Shown: positions 18,337 through 28,700 of the stretch, in pieces
Numbering within the stretch: position 1 is the first letter of the stretch
Layout of the letters: every line of letters starts with the position of its first letter
Origin: Rubrivivax gelatinosus IL144
GTDB taxonomy: Bacteria > Pseudomonadota > Gammaproteobacteria > Burkholderiales > Burkholderiaceae_C
Direction: 5' to 3'
Assembly: GCF_000284255.1 (NCBI RefSeq)
Contig: NC_017075.1
Location: forward strand, 1,860,001-1,924,000
DNA length: 64,000 nucleotides
Made by a program: the position numbers and the translations under genes
The notes under the pieces: model-generated
What the model was told of the DNA's origin: nothing
What the model saw: the letters and a program-made list of their open reading frames with translations, nothing else
Database searches by the model: none

Positions 18337-21300
18337 TGGGACTCTTTGACTTGTTCAAGCGCGCGGTCCGCGCGAAGTCTGATGAGCCTCAGCTCCAGAC
18401 CTCGTGGACACCGGGCGGCGTGCGCATCGAGTTCGCTTCACGCCTTGCGTCGCCCACACCTGACGGACTCCTTGAGGCTATCCACGACGCCGGGCCGGAT
18501 GAAACGGTGTTGGGCGCGTACCTCGCACAGTTGGCGGCAGAGGACAGGTGTCTTCTGAGCCCGGATGGAGCGTTGGTGCGATGGGAGGACGTTTTCGCCC
18601 TTCAAGCGATGGCGGAGCATGCGGGAGCTTTGCGGCTGCTTGGTCTGCCACCCCAGGGTCCGCTCAGACCGGTCTTGGACTGCACAGGCGGCCTTTCGGA
18701 TGCCGACTTTGAGCTCGAAGTTGCTGGGTGGACCGATGGCTCCCAGCAGGTAAGGCCAGACTCAATTGTTGGTGCTGTAGCGTCTGTTGCCGGCGAGGAG
18801 CAGCTGCTGTCTGCGGCTGCATGGGCCACGCTCACCGAAGTTGAGCGCTTCAGGGCGCGCGATGCATCGGGTCGCGCCCAGCATGAGCAGGAGCTTGCGT
18901 GGGGCCGCATTCGCCGGCTTGCCGACAAGGCCGGCGCCCTCTACGCGAGCACCTTCCTTGAAACGACCTTGGTGCTCACGCCGGATTCGCTTCGTCTGCC
19001 CCTGACAAGGGAGGAGACGCCGTTCGGACGCGTCGTGACGGTCGGCCCCACCTTTGACGGTGCGCCCGACGGCTGGCTCAAGGCGTTCGATGGGTTCAAC
19101 TCTGTTCAACAGCACTATGACTTGACCAAGGGCGGCGGGCGGGTCCGTGTTGTCATCTCGGAGCCCGTGCGCAAGGTTCTGAGCGTCATCAAGCGCGAGA
19201 TGCCTGGTCGGAAGGTGTCGGGCGCCAAGGCAGAGAAGTTCATCCACAACCCGTTTGCGTTCCTGGGGGACGTAGCTCACGAGGTTCTTCGCGAGGAAGA
19301 GTTCGAAGCCGATAGAGCTCAAGCTGGTGCGGTGGCGGCAGTCTTCAGCATTGTTGGCCGCTACGAAATAGGGCGTATCAACTCTGTTGACCTAGTGGTT
19401 ACCGAGCACTTCGGAGACGCCCATTCGCGGACAGACAGCAAGCCATTTGCCTCGCCGGAAGAACTGGAGCAGTTCCTGCTGGCCCTCAAGGCGGCGCTTG
19501 AGCAGGAGCGGGAACGGTTCCCCTGGGACGAGTACGACTTGGACATCGACGGGGAAACCACGATCCAGTTCGAGGCCGGGCTGCAGCTTGCCCACGTCTG
19601 GCGGACCCAGCCAGCCCAGCGCATCAGCTTTGAAGATGTGTACGAGCTTGAGGGCTATAGCGGACGCATCGAAGGAATCGGTGCTGCCAAACCCATCTAC
19701 GTACCGGTGTTCCAGAGGGACAAGAAGGAGGGCGAGGACGGGGGCTGGTTGCCGTCAGACTTAACGCCCATGGTCAAGGTGACGCTCCAGGGCCACGAAG
19801 GGGATGTGCTGATACCGCTGACCAAGGAGTGGGTCCAGGCGTTCGATGAGCAGGTCACCCAAGCCGAAAAGGACGGGCGAGCTGAGGTCAAGAACGACAG
19901 CCTTCCGACAGCGGTGTCGACCCAGCAAGCCCGGGCCTTTGCCGACGCGTTCCAGAACATGGTCGGAGCGCAGGACCGCATCAAGCGCGATGGTGGGTCC
20001 AAGCAGAAGGAACGCAAGGGTCCGCGGCAGACCTTGCTGGTCAAGACGAACTTCCACGGTGTGGACTACCTGGAGGAACGCAGAGCCTCGCTGGCACTAC
20101 CGGAGGGCGCTGCCGCAGACTTGCCGCGCTGCCTGAGGCCCGACATTGAGCTGAAGAAGCACCAGCTCTATGGTGTCGCCTGGTTCCAGCATCTTGTGGG
20201 CAAAGGCACTTCGCAGTGCCGTGGCGCGCTCTTGGCCGACGACATGGGGCTGGGCAAGACTCTGCAGCTCCTGTCGCTGCTGGCTTGGTACTACGAGCGA
20301 AACCCGACCAGCGCTCCGTCCGTCATTTTTGCCCCGAAAAGCTTGCTTGAGAACTGGGCCAACGAATCCAAGAAGTTTTTCACTCAGTCGTTTCCCGAGG
20401 TCGTAGTGCTGTACGGGGATGCACTGAGCTCGCGCAAGCAGCCACTGGGCCTTATCGACAGTCAGTTGCAGGAAATGGGCATCGTCGAGCTACTCAAGCC
20501 CGACTGGGCGGGTAGCTCCAAGGTCATCGTTACCACCTACGAGGTGTTGACCGCTTACGAGTTCTCGCTGGCCAAGCAGCCCTTCGCGCTTGTCATCTGC
20601 GATGAGGCGCAGCGAATCAAGACGCCCGGTACCTTGGTCACGCTGGCTGCCAAGAAGCTCAAGGCTGACTTCCGCATCGCTTGCACCGGAACGCCAGTGG
20701 AGAACTCGCTGGCCGACCTGTGGTGTTTGTTCGACCTGGTTCAGCCCGGTCTGCTCGGCGCGTTGGAGGAGTTTGGCAAGACCTACCGCCGCCCCATCGA
20801 ATGCGAGAGTGAAGACCAAGTTGAGGCGCTCAAGCGTCTGCAGGCTGCGATTGCTCCTCAGACGCTGCGAAGAACCAAGGCCGACATCGCCGCAGACCTG
20901 CCGAAGAAGTACTTCGCCGCCAAGAAGTCCTCAGAGGCAGCGCTCGCGTTCAAGGACTGCCTCGGTGAAGAAGAGCGTCTTGAAGTGCAGCTCACCGAGC
21001 ACCAGCGCATGCTCTACAAGGGTGGCCTCAAGAAGTTGCAGGACGCAGCGCAAGAGTCCAACGGCCGCAAGCGTGCACAGCTTTCCTTTGGTGCCTTGCA
21101 TCTGATGAGGGCGGTTTGCGCAGAGCCCTACTGCCTGCCGGGAAGCAAGTTCCTGGTCGACAAAGGGGGGCGTGAGACTCATCTTGCAAACTCGCCAAAG
21201 CTTGCCTGGTTGCTCGACAGGCTCCAGGAGGTGCGAAACGCCGGCGAGAAGGCTATCGTCTTCACCGAACTGCGCGAGGTCCAAGCTGCCCTGTACTACT

Positions 21301-22199
21301 TCCTGAAGGATGCCTTTGGACTGCGACCGTTCATCATCAACGGAGACTCGCAGGGCCGGCAGGGCTACATCGACCGCTTCTCTGCGACGTCGGGCTTCGA
21401 TGTCATCATTCTTTCAACTCTCGCTGCGGGCGCCGGCCTGAACGTGACGGCGGCCAACCACGTCTTCCACTTCACCAGAGCGTGGAACCCGTCCAAGGAG
21501 GCGCAGGCGACAGACCGTGCCTTCCGCATCGGTCAAGAGCGTGACGTCTTTGTGTACTGCCCGACCGTCGTGGCCGATGACTTCACGACTTTCGAGGTTC
21601 GACTGGACCAGTTGCTCAAGCGCAAGGCCGGTCTGGCTGGCGCCACACTTGACGACGGCGGACTGACGTCCATGCTCAACGGCTCAGGCAAGGATGCCAG
21701 CTATCGAGAGCTCGTGGGCGATGGCGACGGCGGTGAGGCCGTTCCCAAGAGGTTCCTTACGATAGACGATGTCGACCGCATGGACGGGGACTCGTTCGAG
21801 GCGTTCTGCTGCTTGCTGTGGGCCAAGCAAGGGTTCGATGCGACGGTCACACCCAAGCGGGGCGGTGATGGAGGCATCGACGTCGTTGCGCTCAAGGGCA
21901 CCGAAGGTGACCTTCTGCAGTGCAAGAGTTCCAAGTCGGCGGAGGTGGGCTGGGATGCTGTCAAGGAAGTGGTTGCCGGTGCGGCCCGCTACCAAGCTAG
22001 GTTCAAGGGGACGCGCTTTCGTCGCCTGGCGGTGACGAACCAGCACTTCAACCGGGGAGCAATCGAGCAAGCCGAAGCCAACCGGGTTTCGCTGGTCACT
22101 CGTCCCAGGCTTGAGGAACTCCTCGGAGCTCATCCTGTCAGCAACCATGAGTTCGACGAAGCGCTTCACAGCTTCGTGGAGTTCGCTGCCGAGGCATGA
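18336..22199 (+). CDS. zorD: ZorD, SNF2 helicase fused to Mrr-like nuclease
   Basis: The ATG at 18336 overlaps the zorC stop as TGATG and has GGAG six bases upstream. The product is 1287 residues. A long N-terminal region of about 600 residues is followed by a SNF2 motor: Walker A LADDMGLGKT near 633-642, DEAQ at 756-759, and motifs V/VI with TLAAGAGLN and ATDRAFRIGQ. The C-terminal 130 residues are a PD-(D/E)XK Mrr-type nuclease with GGDGGID (1176-1182) and QCK (1195-1197). This is the type I ZorD arrangement, the effector that would degrade phage DNA once the ZorAB motor signals. Confidence 0.93.
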   Translation: MGLFDLFKRAVRAKSDEPQLQTSWTPGGVRIEFASRLASPTPDGLLEAIHDAGPDETVLGAYLAQLAAEDRCLLSPDGALVRWEDVFALQAMAEHAGALRLLGLPPQGPLRPVLDCTGGLSDADFELEVAGWTDGSQQVRPDSIVGAVASVAGEEQLLSAAAWATLTEVERFRARDASGRAQHEQELAWGRIRRLADKAGALYASTFLETTLVLTPDSLRLPLTREETPFGRVVTVGPTFDGAPDGWLKAFDGFNSVQQHYDLTKGGGRVRVVISEPVRKVLSVIKREMPGRKVSGAKAEKFIHNPFAFLGDVAHEVLREEEFEADRAQAGAVAAVFSIVGRYEIGRINSVDLVVTEHFGDAHSRTDSKPFASPEELEQFLLALKAALEQERERFPWDEYDLDIDGETTIQFEAGLQLAHVWRTQPAQRISFEDVYELEGYSGRIEGIGAAKPIYVPVFQRDKKEGEDGGWLPSDLTPMVKVTLQGHEGDVLIPLTKEWVQAFDEQVTQAEKDGRAEVKNDSLPTAVSTQQARAFADAFQNMVGAQDRIKRDGGSKQKERKGPRQTLLVKTNFHGVDYLEERRASLALPEGAAADLPRCLRPDIELKKHQLYGVAWFQHLVGKGTSQCRGALLADDMGLGKTLQLLSLLAWYYERNPTSAPSVIFAPKSLLENWANESKKFFTQSFPEVVVLYGDALSSRKQPLGLIDSQLQEMGIVELLKPDWAGSSKVIVTTYEVLTAYEFSLAKQPFALVICDEAQRIKTPGTLVTLAAKKLKADFRIACTGTPVENSLADLWCLFDLVQPGLLGALEEFGKTYRRPIECESEDQVEALKRLQAAIAPQTLRRTKADIAADLPKKYFAAKKSSEAALAFKDCLGEEERLEVQLTEHQRMLYKGGLKKLQDAAQESNGRKRAQLSFGALHLMRAVCAEPYCLPGSKFLVDKGGRETHLANSPKLAWLLDRLQEVRNAGEKAIVFTELREVQAALYYFLKDAFGLRPFIINGDSQGRQGYIDRFSATSGFDVIILSTLAAGAGLNVTAANHVFHFTRAWNPSKEAQATDRAFRIGQERDVFVYCPTVVADDFTTFEVRLDQLLKRKAGLAGATLDDGGLTSMLNGSGKDASYRELVGDGDGGEAVPKRFLTIDDVDRMDGDSFEAFCCLLWAKQGFDATVTPKRGGDGGIDVVALKGTEGDLLQCKSSKSAEVGWDAVKEVVAGAARYQARFKGTRFRRLAVTNQHFNRGAIEQAEANRVSLVTRPRLEELLGAHPVSNHEFDEALHSFVEFAAEA

Positions 22200-22260
22200 G
22201 CTGGAGGTCTGTCCCGGCCCGCAGTTGCTGGCCTGCTCGCCAGGCGCGCAATCGGCACCC

Positions 22261-22572
22261 ATGGCAAACCTGGCTGCTGTACTGAAGTCTGAAGTTGGTC
22301 GCCTTGCCCGCAATGAAGTGCGAGCCGAAACTGAAGCCTTAAAGAAGACGGTAGCTGCTCAATGAGCTGAACTCGCTGGGCTCAAACGCAAGTTGGCCGT
22401 TCGAGAAGACGCTGGAGGTTTTAGCTCGAACTGCAAGCGCTTCCAAGCCGCCGCAGGAACCAAGCGTGAGCGACGAGGAGGGCGGCCGGTTCCGCTTCCG
22501 CGCCGCTGGCATGACCGCCAACCGCAAGCGCCTCGGGCTGTCGGCTGGGAACTTCGAACTGCTGGTCGGTCC
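22261..22572 (+). pseudogene. Decayed XRE-type small DNA-binding regulator
   Basis: The N-terminus MANLAAVLKSEVGRLARNEV and the coiled coil after it match a widespread family of about 130-residue helix-turn-helix proteins. The frame stops at 22363, continues in the same frame for AELAGLKRKLA, then drops out. The recognisable HTH start (FRFRAAGMTANRKRLGLSAG) lies in another frame at about 22484-22545. Similarity ends abruptly at LLVG near 22572, exactly where the opposite-strand gene begins. Nonsense, frameshift and truncation together mean it is dead. Confidence 0.65.
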
Positions 22573-22573
22573 C

Positions 22574-22963
22574 CTATTTGGGCGGTCTTCCCGCAGCTTT
22601 GCCATCAGCTTTGCCCTTCTCTGTGGCTATGGCACTCAAGTAAGCCATAAGGGTTGTCATTGCTGCTGTCCCAAGCGTGGTGGCAACTGTGCGCAGCTTA
22701 GCGGAGTGCATTTCGCAAAGTTCATTTGCATAATTCTTCGTTGCTTTGGCGTAATTTGTGCAGCCGGGCATGCGGCATTGATAGATTGTGTGCTTGCAGT
22801 GCGGGCATCGAAGTTTGTTGCGTGCAAGTCTCTTGCCCTGTTCAACAAACTCGGGTTGGACATCTTTATTACAGAACGGGCAATTGCCGAGCTCCATAAA
22901 CTTCGGTCGATCAGCTGGCGCGACTGCGTTCTTAACTAGTGGCTGCTGGTTACGTTTTGGCAT
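22574..22963 (-). CDS. Small zinc-ribbon protein of unknown function
   Basis: This 129-residue protein has metal-binding cysteine pairs CPFC and CPHC, then CRMPGC and a later Cys-x-x-His, so it probably binds two zincs. The C-terminal third is helical and ends in basic AAGRPPK. Its codons are noticeably richer in A/T than those of the zor genes, suggesting separate acquisition. I see no strong ribosome site before the ATG at 22963. No specific function is recognised. Confidence 0.55.
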   Translation of the reverse strand: MPKRNQQPLVKNAVAPADRPKFMELGNCPFCNKDVQPEFVEQGKRLARNKLRCPHCKHTIYQCRMPGCTNYAKATKNYANELCEMHSAKLRTVATTLGTAAMTTLMAYLSAIATEKGKADGKAAGRPPK

Positions 22964-23117
22964 AGCTGCGCAGGTCGGAAGTAGGCCACGATAAGTGCTG
23001 CAACCTTCAAAGTGTGCCGCGCGGGACGTCGCGATGGAAGGGAGGCGCTGGCGAGAGCGAGGGGGCAGAGACGCTAACAGGCCCTTGAAGAACTGATCTC
23101 GCGCACGTTCCAGCCCC

Positions 23118-23624
23118 TCAAGATGCGAGGCCCCGAGGTGATCCAGTACGTCGCGGCGGCGGGAGCGGCCTTCCGTAGGCCTTCAAGGCGCCATTTCTCG
23201 CCCCGAAGTCGGCAGTTCCGCGGCTCTTGTCCCCCACTACGCCCTGCAGACGCACTGCGGCCAAGCCGCGCAGTTGCGTGAGGTTGTAGGCGGCCATCGT
23301 CAGCGTCAGCAACTGGTCCACCTTATCCAGTCCGCGCAGCATCACCTATCGCATCCGGCCAACGACCTTGTCCCAGCCGAAGCACTGCTCGATGCACTTG
23401 CGCCGCCGCGGGCTGACGGCGTCGCCGCCGTGCCGCTTGGTGCGCCCGTCGATGGCGCTGCCGCCTCGGCGGCCCAGGTTCTGCGCGACGTGCGGGGTGA
23501 CCTTGTTCTCCCGGCAGACCGTGATGAAGCCGCGGGTGTCGTAGGCCTTGTCGGCGCCCACGGTGATGCGCCATCCCGCGGCTCTCTGAGGGGCTCGACG
23601 AACTAGTGATTGATACATTTTCAC
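23118..23624 (-). pseudogene. IS5-family-like transposase, C-terminal remnant
   Basis: The frame encodes the end of a DDE transposase: TVGADKAYDTRGF with the second catalytic Asp region, then RRRKCIEQCFGWDKVVGRMR and RGLDKVDQLLTLTMAAYNL. A TAG at about 23344 replaces the Gln codon expected between GRMR and MLRGL, splitting the frame. The N-terminal half is missing; similarity begins near AAGWRI. No terminal inverted repeats were found, so this is a fossil and not an active insertion sequence. Confidence 0.75.
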
Positions 23625-23866
23625 GCCATTACTTGATCGGCGTCATCGTGACGTTTTCCCGGTCGAGCACGCTAGCTAATAGTCCTTGAAAGCGGCACTT
23701 GCAACTGGGCGTCTGGATAGGAGGTTCAATGTTCGATTAGGGTTGTGGATTCAACCGGTCGCGAAGGCTCGCTGCCGGGCAAAAGCAGCCATTTGAACGA
23801 AGCGTCCCCATGTTTGGCAAGCATCCATGTCAATATCTTGGTTAATTTGATGCCAAAGGAATAGCC

Positions 23867-24439
23867 TTGAAGAAGAAAATCATACCTTTTAACGGGTCTG
23901 AGTCATCTTATGGTCGCGACTATAAGCTGGAACATACTGAGCGGGAATCAAAAAGAAATATTGAATCGACTGATATATGGTTGTATCTGGGTGCCGATGT
24001 GGTAGATAAAAATTTCGCCAAAATTGGCATTACGATGGGGGACCTCGCGTCAAGATCGTATAGTTCAAGCCGCCCAACTTATTATTTGTTTTGCGCCTTC
24101 AAATTTAAGTGCAACGTATCCGCGCAGGAAGTTAAGCGTGTAGAAGTCGATGTGTTGTCAAGGATTGATGGGCTGCATCGTAATAAGGATGGCTCATCTA
24201 AGAGGATGGTTCATTGCGAGTCGGGTGTGCCTTCAGAGTGTTTTTATCCTGTAGAGTTTTTTGCTTTTTTCAAAGATCTGCATGATGAGATTTATGATCA
24301 TCATCGAGGTAGCTTCGTGATTTCTGGCTATGAAAACGAATGCGGCGTAGAAGATGGAGAGTTTGTTGACTGTATTTTTAGCCCGCTCCAAGAGAGGCGC
24401 CATAACGAATATAGAAAAATGATTCTCCGATATGATTAA
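23867..24439 (+). CDS. GIY-YIG-like (T5orf172/MUG113-type) orphan protein
   Basis: A TTG start at 23867 is preceded by AAAGGA. The 190-residue product has a WLYLGAD segment in the GIY position and FAKIGIT in the YIG position. These are followed by a conserved-looking Arg and by Glu in QEVKRVEVDVL, as in T5orf172-type GIY-YIG nucleases. Composition is strikingly A/T-rich compared with both flanks, a sign of recent transfer. It stands alone with no partner gene. Nuclease activity is inferred from the motif pattern only. Confidence 0.5.
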   Translation: MKKKIIPFNGSESSYGRDYKLEHTERESKRNIESTDIWLYLGADVVDKNFAKIGITMGDLASRSYSSSRPTYYLFCAFKFKCNVSAQEVKRVEVDVLSRIDGLHRNKDGSSKRMVHCESGVPSECFYPVEFFAFFKDLHDEIYDHHRGSFVISGYENECGVEDGEFVDCIFSPLQERRHNEYRKMILRYD

Positions 24440-24890
24440 AAATTGAAGCCGATATGAGAATAAAAGTGACGGCTGACTGCTCTGGGTCGAGTCGAGACCG
24501 TCGCGCGAAAAGGGACCGGTCGTTGACGGCCAATGCCTCCCCGGCGGTGACGCCGCGGGAGTCGGCTGTCTGACGGTTTGCCGACGCCCACGGCATTGCC
24601 GTTCGTAGCGGTGAAGGTCGGCTTGGTGCAGTGACCGTGAGTTCACCCAATGACCGCCACCGGCCGCAATCGCTGCGAAGCTGCCTTCCGTAGCCTGGCG
24701 CACTGCGGATCGCGCCGCCCGCCAGGCGCGGATCCGCCGATCAAGCGAGTCCAGAGTATTGCGAGACGGCCGCTCCGGTAGGTCTGCGATGTAGGTCGGC
24801 GCAGCGTCGTTGAGGGCAGCAAAGCCCACGAAGGTCGGGGCAGAGGCTTGAACGCCTAACATCACTGATTCGATAGTTTTGGAGAACCAG
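24440..24890. other. Intergenic stretch, no gene recognised
   Basis: GC-rich non-coding sequence between the A/T-rich GIY-YIG-like gene and the H-NS-like gene. Open frames on the minus strand here have low-complexity, Arg/Ser-rich translations and look like shadows. No RNA gene or terminator was seen. Confidence 0.5.
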
Positions 24891-25355
24891 TTGGGTGTCT
24901 TGCAGGATGCAGTCGGCGCCGGTGCGCGTGAACGCGCTGCCCAGGAGATCCGCGAGCTTGTTGCTCGCTTCGCGATCAGCGAGACGGACCTTCGCCGGGC
25001 ACTGAGCGAAGTCGAGCGCGAACGCGAGAGGCGGGCACTGGTGGAGAGCCGCAAGGCTGAGCAGGACCATCGGCGCGCACGCGAGCGGGCCCTGCATGTT
25101 GCGCGGCAACTGGTCGAGTTCTGGCGCATTGAGCCACGGGAGCTCGCCGCGCGTCAGCCGCGCGCAGCACAGGTCGAGGCGACGCCAGCGGTTCGGTACC
25201 GACACCCGGTTACCGGTGAGTCTTGGGACGGTCTAGGCGGTCAGCCTGAGTGGCTGCGCCGGGCGCTGGGTAAAGAGGGCTACCGCGTCGCTGAACTGCA
25301 ACCTGGCACCGACGACTTCGCTCGCGCTGCGGCGACCCGGGTTCGGTCCGAGTAG
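24891..25355 (+). CDS. H-NS-family nucleoid-associated protein
   Basis: The C-terminal segment VRYRHPVTGESWDGLGGQPEWL fits the H-NS DNA-binding loop region (consensus KYRNP-TGETWSGRG-PPRWL), although the Gly-Arg-Gly core is replaced by Gly-Gly. The N-terminal 80 residues form an Arg/Glu-rich coiled coil for oligomerisation. TTG at 24891 is preferred because TTGGAG lies just upstream; TTG at 24879 is the alternative. Such island-borne H-NS paralogues often silence foreign A/T-rich DNA, and the neighbouring GIY-YIG-like gene would be a suitable target (inference). Confidence 0.65.
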   Translation: MGVLQDAVGAGARERAAQEIRELVARFAISETDLRRALSEVERERERRALVESRKAEQDHRRARERALHVARQLVEFWRIEPRELAARQPRAAQVEATPAVRYRHPVTGESWDGLGGQPEWLRRALGKEGYRVAELQPGTDDFARAAATRVRSE

Positions 25356-25705
25356 CGGTACTGCTGAGTCTCAGCCGCGCTGGGGCCGTCGCTCTGAAGC
25401 CGGGCATTGCATAGGGGCCGCAGAATCAAGCCTTGGCGAGCGGGAGCCGACGGCAAGCTCCGAGCTAAACTGCGCGTACTTTGCGTCCGAGAGACCCGGA
25501 AAGGCGTCCCGGTGACCAGGCCTGTGCACAGGGCCTGGAGTGATGAAGAAAATGTGCGTCCTAGCGAGGGGAACCTCGGACAACGCGACCGATCAAGGTG
25601 TCGGAAGCTGGGTGCACAGCCGTCCTTCCTTGGATGCAAAGTCTTTTCTTGAGTCCAGCTGACGAGCATTCGCGGCTTGGACGTCGCGTCAGCAGCCGCG
25701 AATGT
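25356..25705. other. Intergenic stretch downstream of dnaE2, nothing recognised
   Basis: This lies between two convergent genes (H-NS-like on plus, dnaE2 on minus). No ORF with plausible composition, no strong hairpin and no RNA gene was seen. Confidence 0.5.
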
Positions 25706-28700
25706 TTACCTGAAGTCCCGACTCTCCGTCGTCAGCCTCCCGAGCAGCGGCGTCAAGTCCTCGACGTGTCCAGCGATCAAGTTGCGGACGTCGCCTTCTC
25801 GCTGCCACCGGCCTTTCACCGCCATCAGCCGCGCCCTGAGCAGCGGCCCACGTAGCCGTTCCTTCACCGCCCGCCAGACGATGACCTGAACGCTGCCCGT
25901 CTCGTCTTCGAGCGAGACGAACATCGTTCCGTGCGCGGTCTCCGGCTGCTGGCGCACCGTCACGATGCCGCAGGCGCTCACCAGCCGCCCGTCGGGCAAG
26001 TTGTGGAGCTGTTCTGCCGTCATCAGCTTTCGGGCTGCAAGCAGCGGCCGCAGGATCGCCAGCGGATGACGCCTCAAGGTCAGCCCGGTGGCCGCGTAGT
26101 CCCAGACCACCTCTTCGCCTTCCGGTGCCTCGGGCAGTTCCAGGTAGGCCTCGTCGACCGGTGCCTCGCGCAGCAGCTTGGGCGTTGACCTGAGCGCCGC
26201 CGCCTCCCACACCTGTTGCCGCCGGTGCCCGGCCAGGCTCATCAGCGCGTCGGCGCCCGCCAGCAGCGTCATCTCGTGCTGTTCCAGCCCGGCCCGGCGG
26301 GCCAGGTCCTCGGCGCTCGTGAACGGCGCCGCTTTCCGCTCCTGCAGGATCCTTTTGGCCGACTCGAGCTTCAGCCCCGCGATCATCCGCAGCCCCAGGC
26401 GCACCGCGGGTGGATCTCCGTCGCCCTCCAGCGTGCAGTCCCAGTCGCTGTCCATCACGTCGGCGCGCCGCACCTCCACGCGATGGCGTTTCGCGTCCTG
26501 GACCAGCTGACTGGGTGAGTAGAACCCCAGCGGCTGCGAGTTCAGCATCGCCGCCAGGAACTCCGCCGGGTGGTGGCACTTGATCCAGCAGCTCGCGTAG
26601 ACCAGCAGCGCGAAGCTCGCCGCATGGCTCTCGGGGAAGCCGTACTCCGAGAACCCCTTGATCTGCTCGAAGATCGCCTCGGCGAAGGCCTTGTCGTAGC
26701 CACGCGCGGTCATCCCGTCGACGATCTTGGCGTAGTAGTGCTGCAGCCCGCCCTTGCGCTTCCAGGCGGCCATCGCTCGTCGCAGGCCGTCGGCCTCCCC
26801 CGGTGTGAACCCGGCGGCCAACATGCTGATCTGCATGACCTGCTCCTGGAACACCGGTACACCCAGCGTTCGACCCAGCGCCTGCTCCAGTTCCGGGCTG
26901 GGGTAGCTCACCGGCTCCTTGCCCTGGCGCCGGTTCAGGTAGGGGTGGACCATGCCGCCCTGGATAGGCCCGGGCCGCACGATGGCGACCTCGATCACCA
27001 GGTCGTAGAAGCGCCGCGGCCGTAGCCGCGGCAGCATGCTCATCTGCGCCCGGCTCTCGATCTGGAAGACGCCGACCGTGTCGGCCTTGCAGATCATGTC
27101 GTAGGTCGCCGGGTCCTCAGACGGGATGTCCTGCATCCCGAAGGCCCAGCCCTTGCGCTGGCCGATGAAGTCCAGGCTCTTGCGGATCGCGGTCAGCATG
27201 CCCAGCGCCAGCACGTCGACCTTGAGCAGACCCAGCGCGTCGATGTCGTCCTTGTCCCACTCGATGACAGTGCGGTCGGCCATCGCCGCGTTCTCGATCG
27301 GCACCATCCGGGACAGGGGGCCCTTGGTCAGCACGAAGCCGCCCGGGTGCTGCGACAAGTGCCGCGGAAAGCCGATCAACTGGCCGGTGAGCTGGATCAG
27401 CTGCCGCACGGCCAGGTCCTGCAGCGACAGGCCCAGCTCGACGAGGCGCTCGGTGCGGATGTTGATGCCGTCCCACCAGGTATGGCCCTTAGCGACCTGG
27501 TCGATGACCGCCTCCGGGAACCCCAGTGCCTTGCCCACGTCGCGGAGCGCCGACTTGGGACGGTAGGAGATCGCCACAGCGGTCAGGGCGGCCCGCTCGC
27601 GCCCGTACTTGGCGTAGAGGTACTGGATCACCTCCTCGCGCCGCTCGTGCTCGAAGTCCACGTCGATGTCCGGCGGCTCGTTGCGCTCCTTGCTGATGAA
27701 GCGCTCGAAGAGCACCGACATGCGCGCCGGATCGACCTCGGTCACGCCCAGGCAGTAGCAGACCACCGAGTTCGCCGCGCTGCCGCGGCCCTGGCACAGG
27801 ATGTGGCGCGACCGCGCGAACGCCACGATGTCGTAAACGGTGAGGAAGTAGTGCTCGTAGTGCAGGTCGGAGATGAGCTCGAGCTCGTGCTCGATCTGGG
27901 CCTGGACCTTGGCCGGCACGCCCTGCGGCCAGCGGCGACCGGCACCTTCGTAGGTGATCTGGCGCAGATAGGACGCCGGCGAGTGGCCCGAGGGCACGAC
28001 CTCATCCGGGTACTGGTAGCGCAGTTCGTCCAGCGAGAAGTTGCAGCGGGCGGCAACCACCAGCGTCTCGGCCAGCAGCTTGTCCGGGTAGGTCTGCGCC
28101 AGGCGCAGTCGGGTGCGCAGATGACGTTCGGCGTTGGGCTGCAACGCGCTCCCACACTCGGTCAACGGCTTGCCCACGCGCGTGGAGGTCATCACGTCCT
28201 GCAGCGGCTTGCGCGAGCGCACATGAAAGTGCACGTCGCCGGTGGCCACCAGCGGGATGGCCGACAGCTCGCTGGCCTGGCGCAGCCGCAGCAGCCAGAC
28301 CTCGTCGTCGAGCTGGCGCAGCAGCTCCACCCCGAGCCAGCAGCGCCCGATGAAGTGCGTCAGCAGCCAGCCTGCCAGGGCCAGCAGTTGCTCGTCGCCG
28401 GCCGATCGCTCGGTTGCGGCGATGACGACGCAGTCTGCCAGCTCGGCGGCGTCGAAGTCTTCAACCGCCAGCCGGTAAGTGCCCTTGTCGGAGCGGCGGC
28501 GCAGCCGGGTGATGAACTGGCACAGGTTGCCGTAGCCGTTGAGGTCGCACGCCAGCGCTACCAGGTGGAACGCTGGCAGCGACGGCTCCGAACCCGGCTG
28601 GACCTGGAACTGCGCCCCGACGAGCAGCTTCAGGCCGATCTTCTTGGCCGCCACGTGTGCGCGCACCATTCCCGCCATCGAACATTCGTCGGTCAGCGCC

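Noticed and set aside
22393..22939. Plus-strand frames at 22393-22650 and 22466-22939 as genes
   Set aside because: They join fragments of the decayed regulator to antisense of the zinc-ribbon gene; neither reads as a coherent protein.
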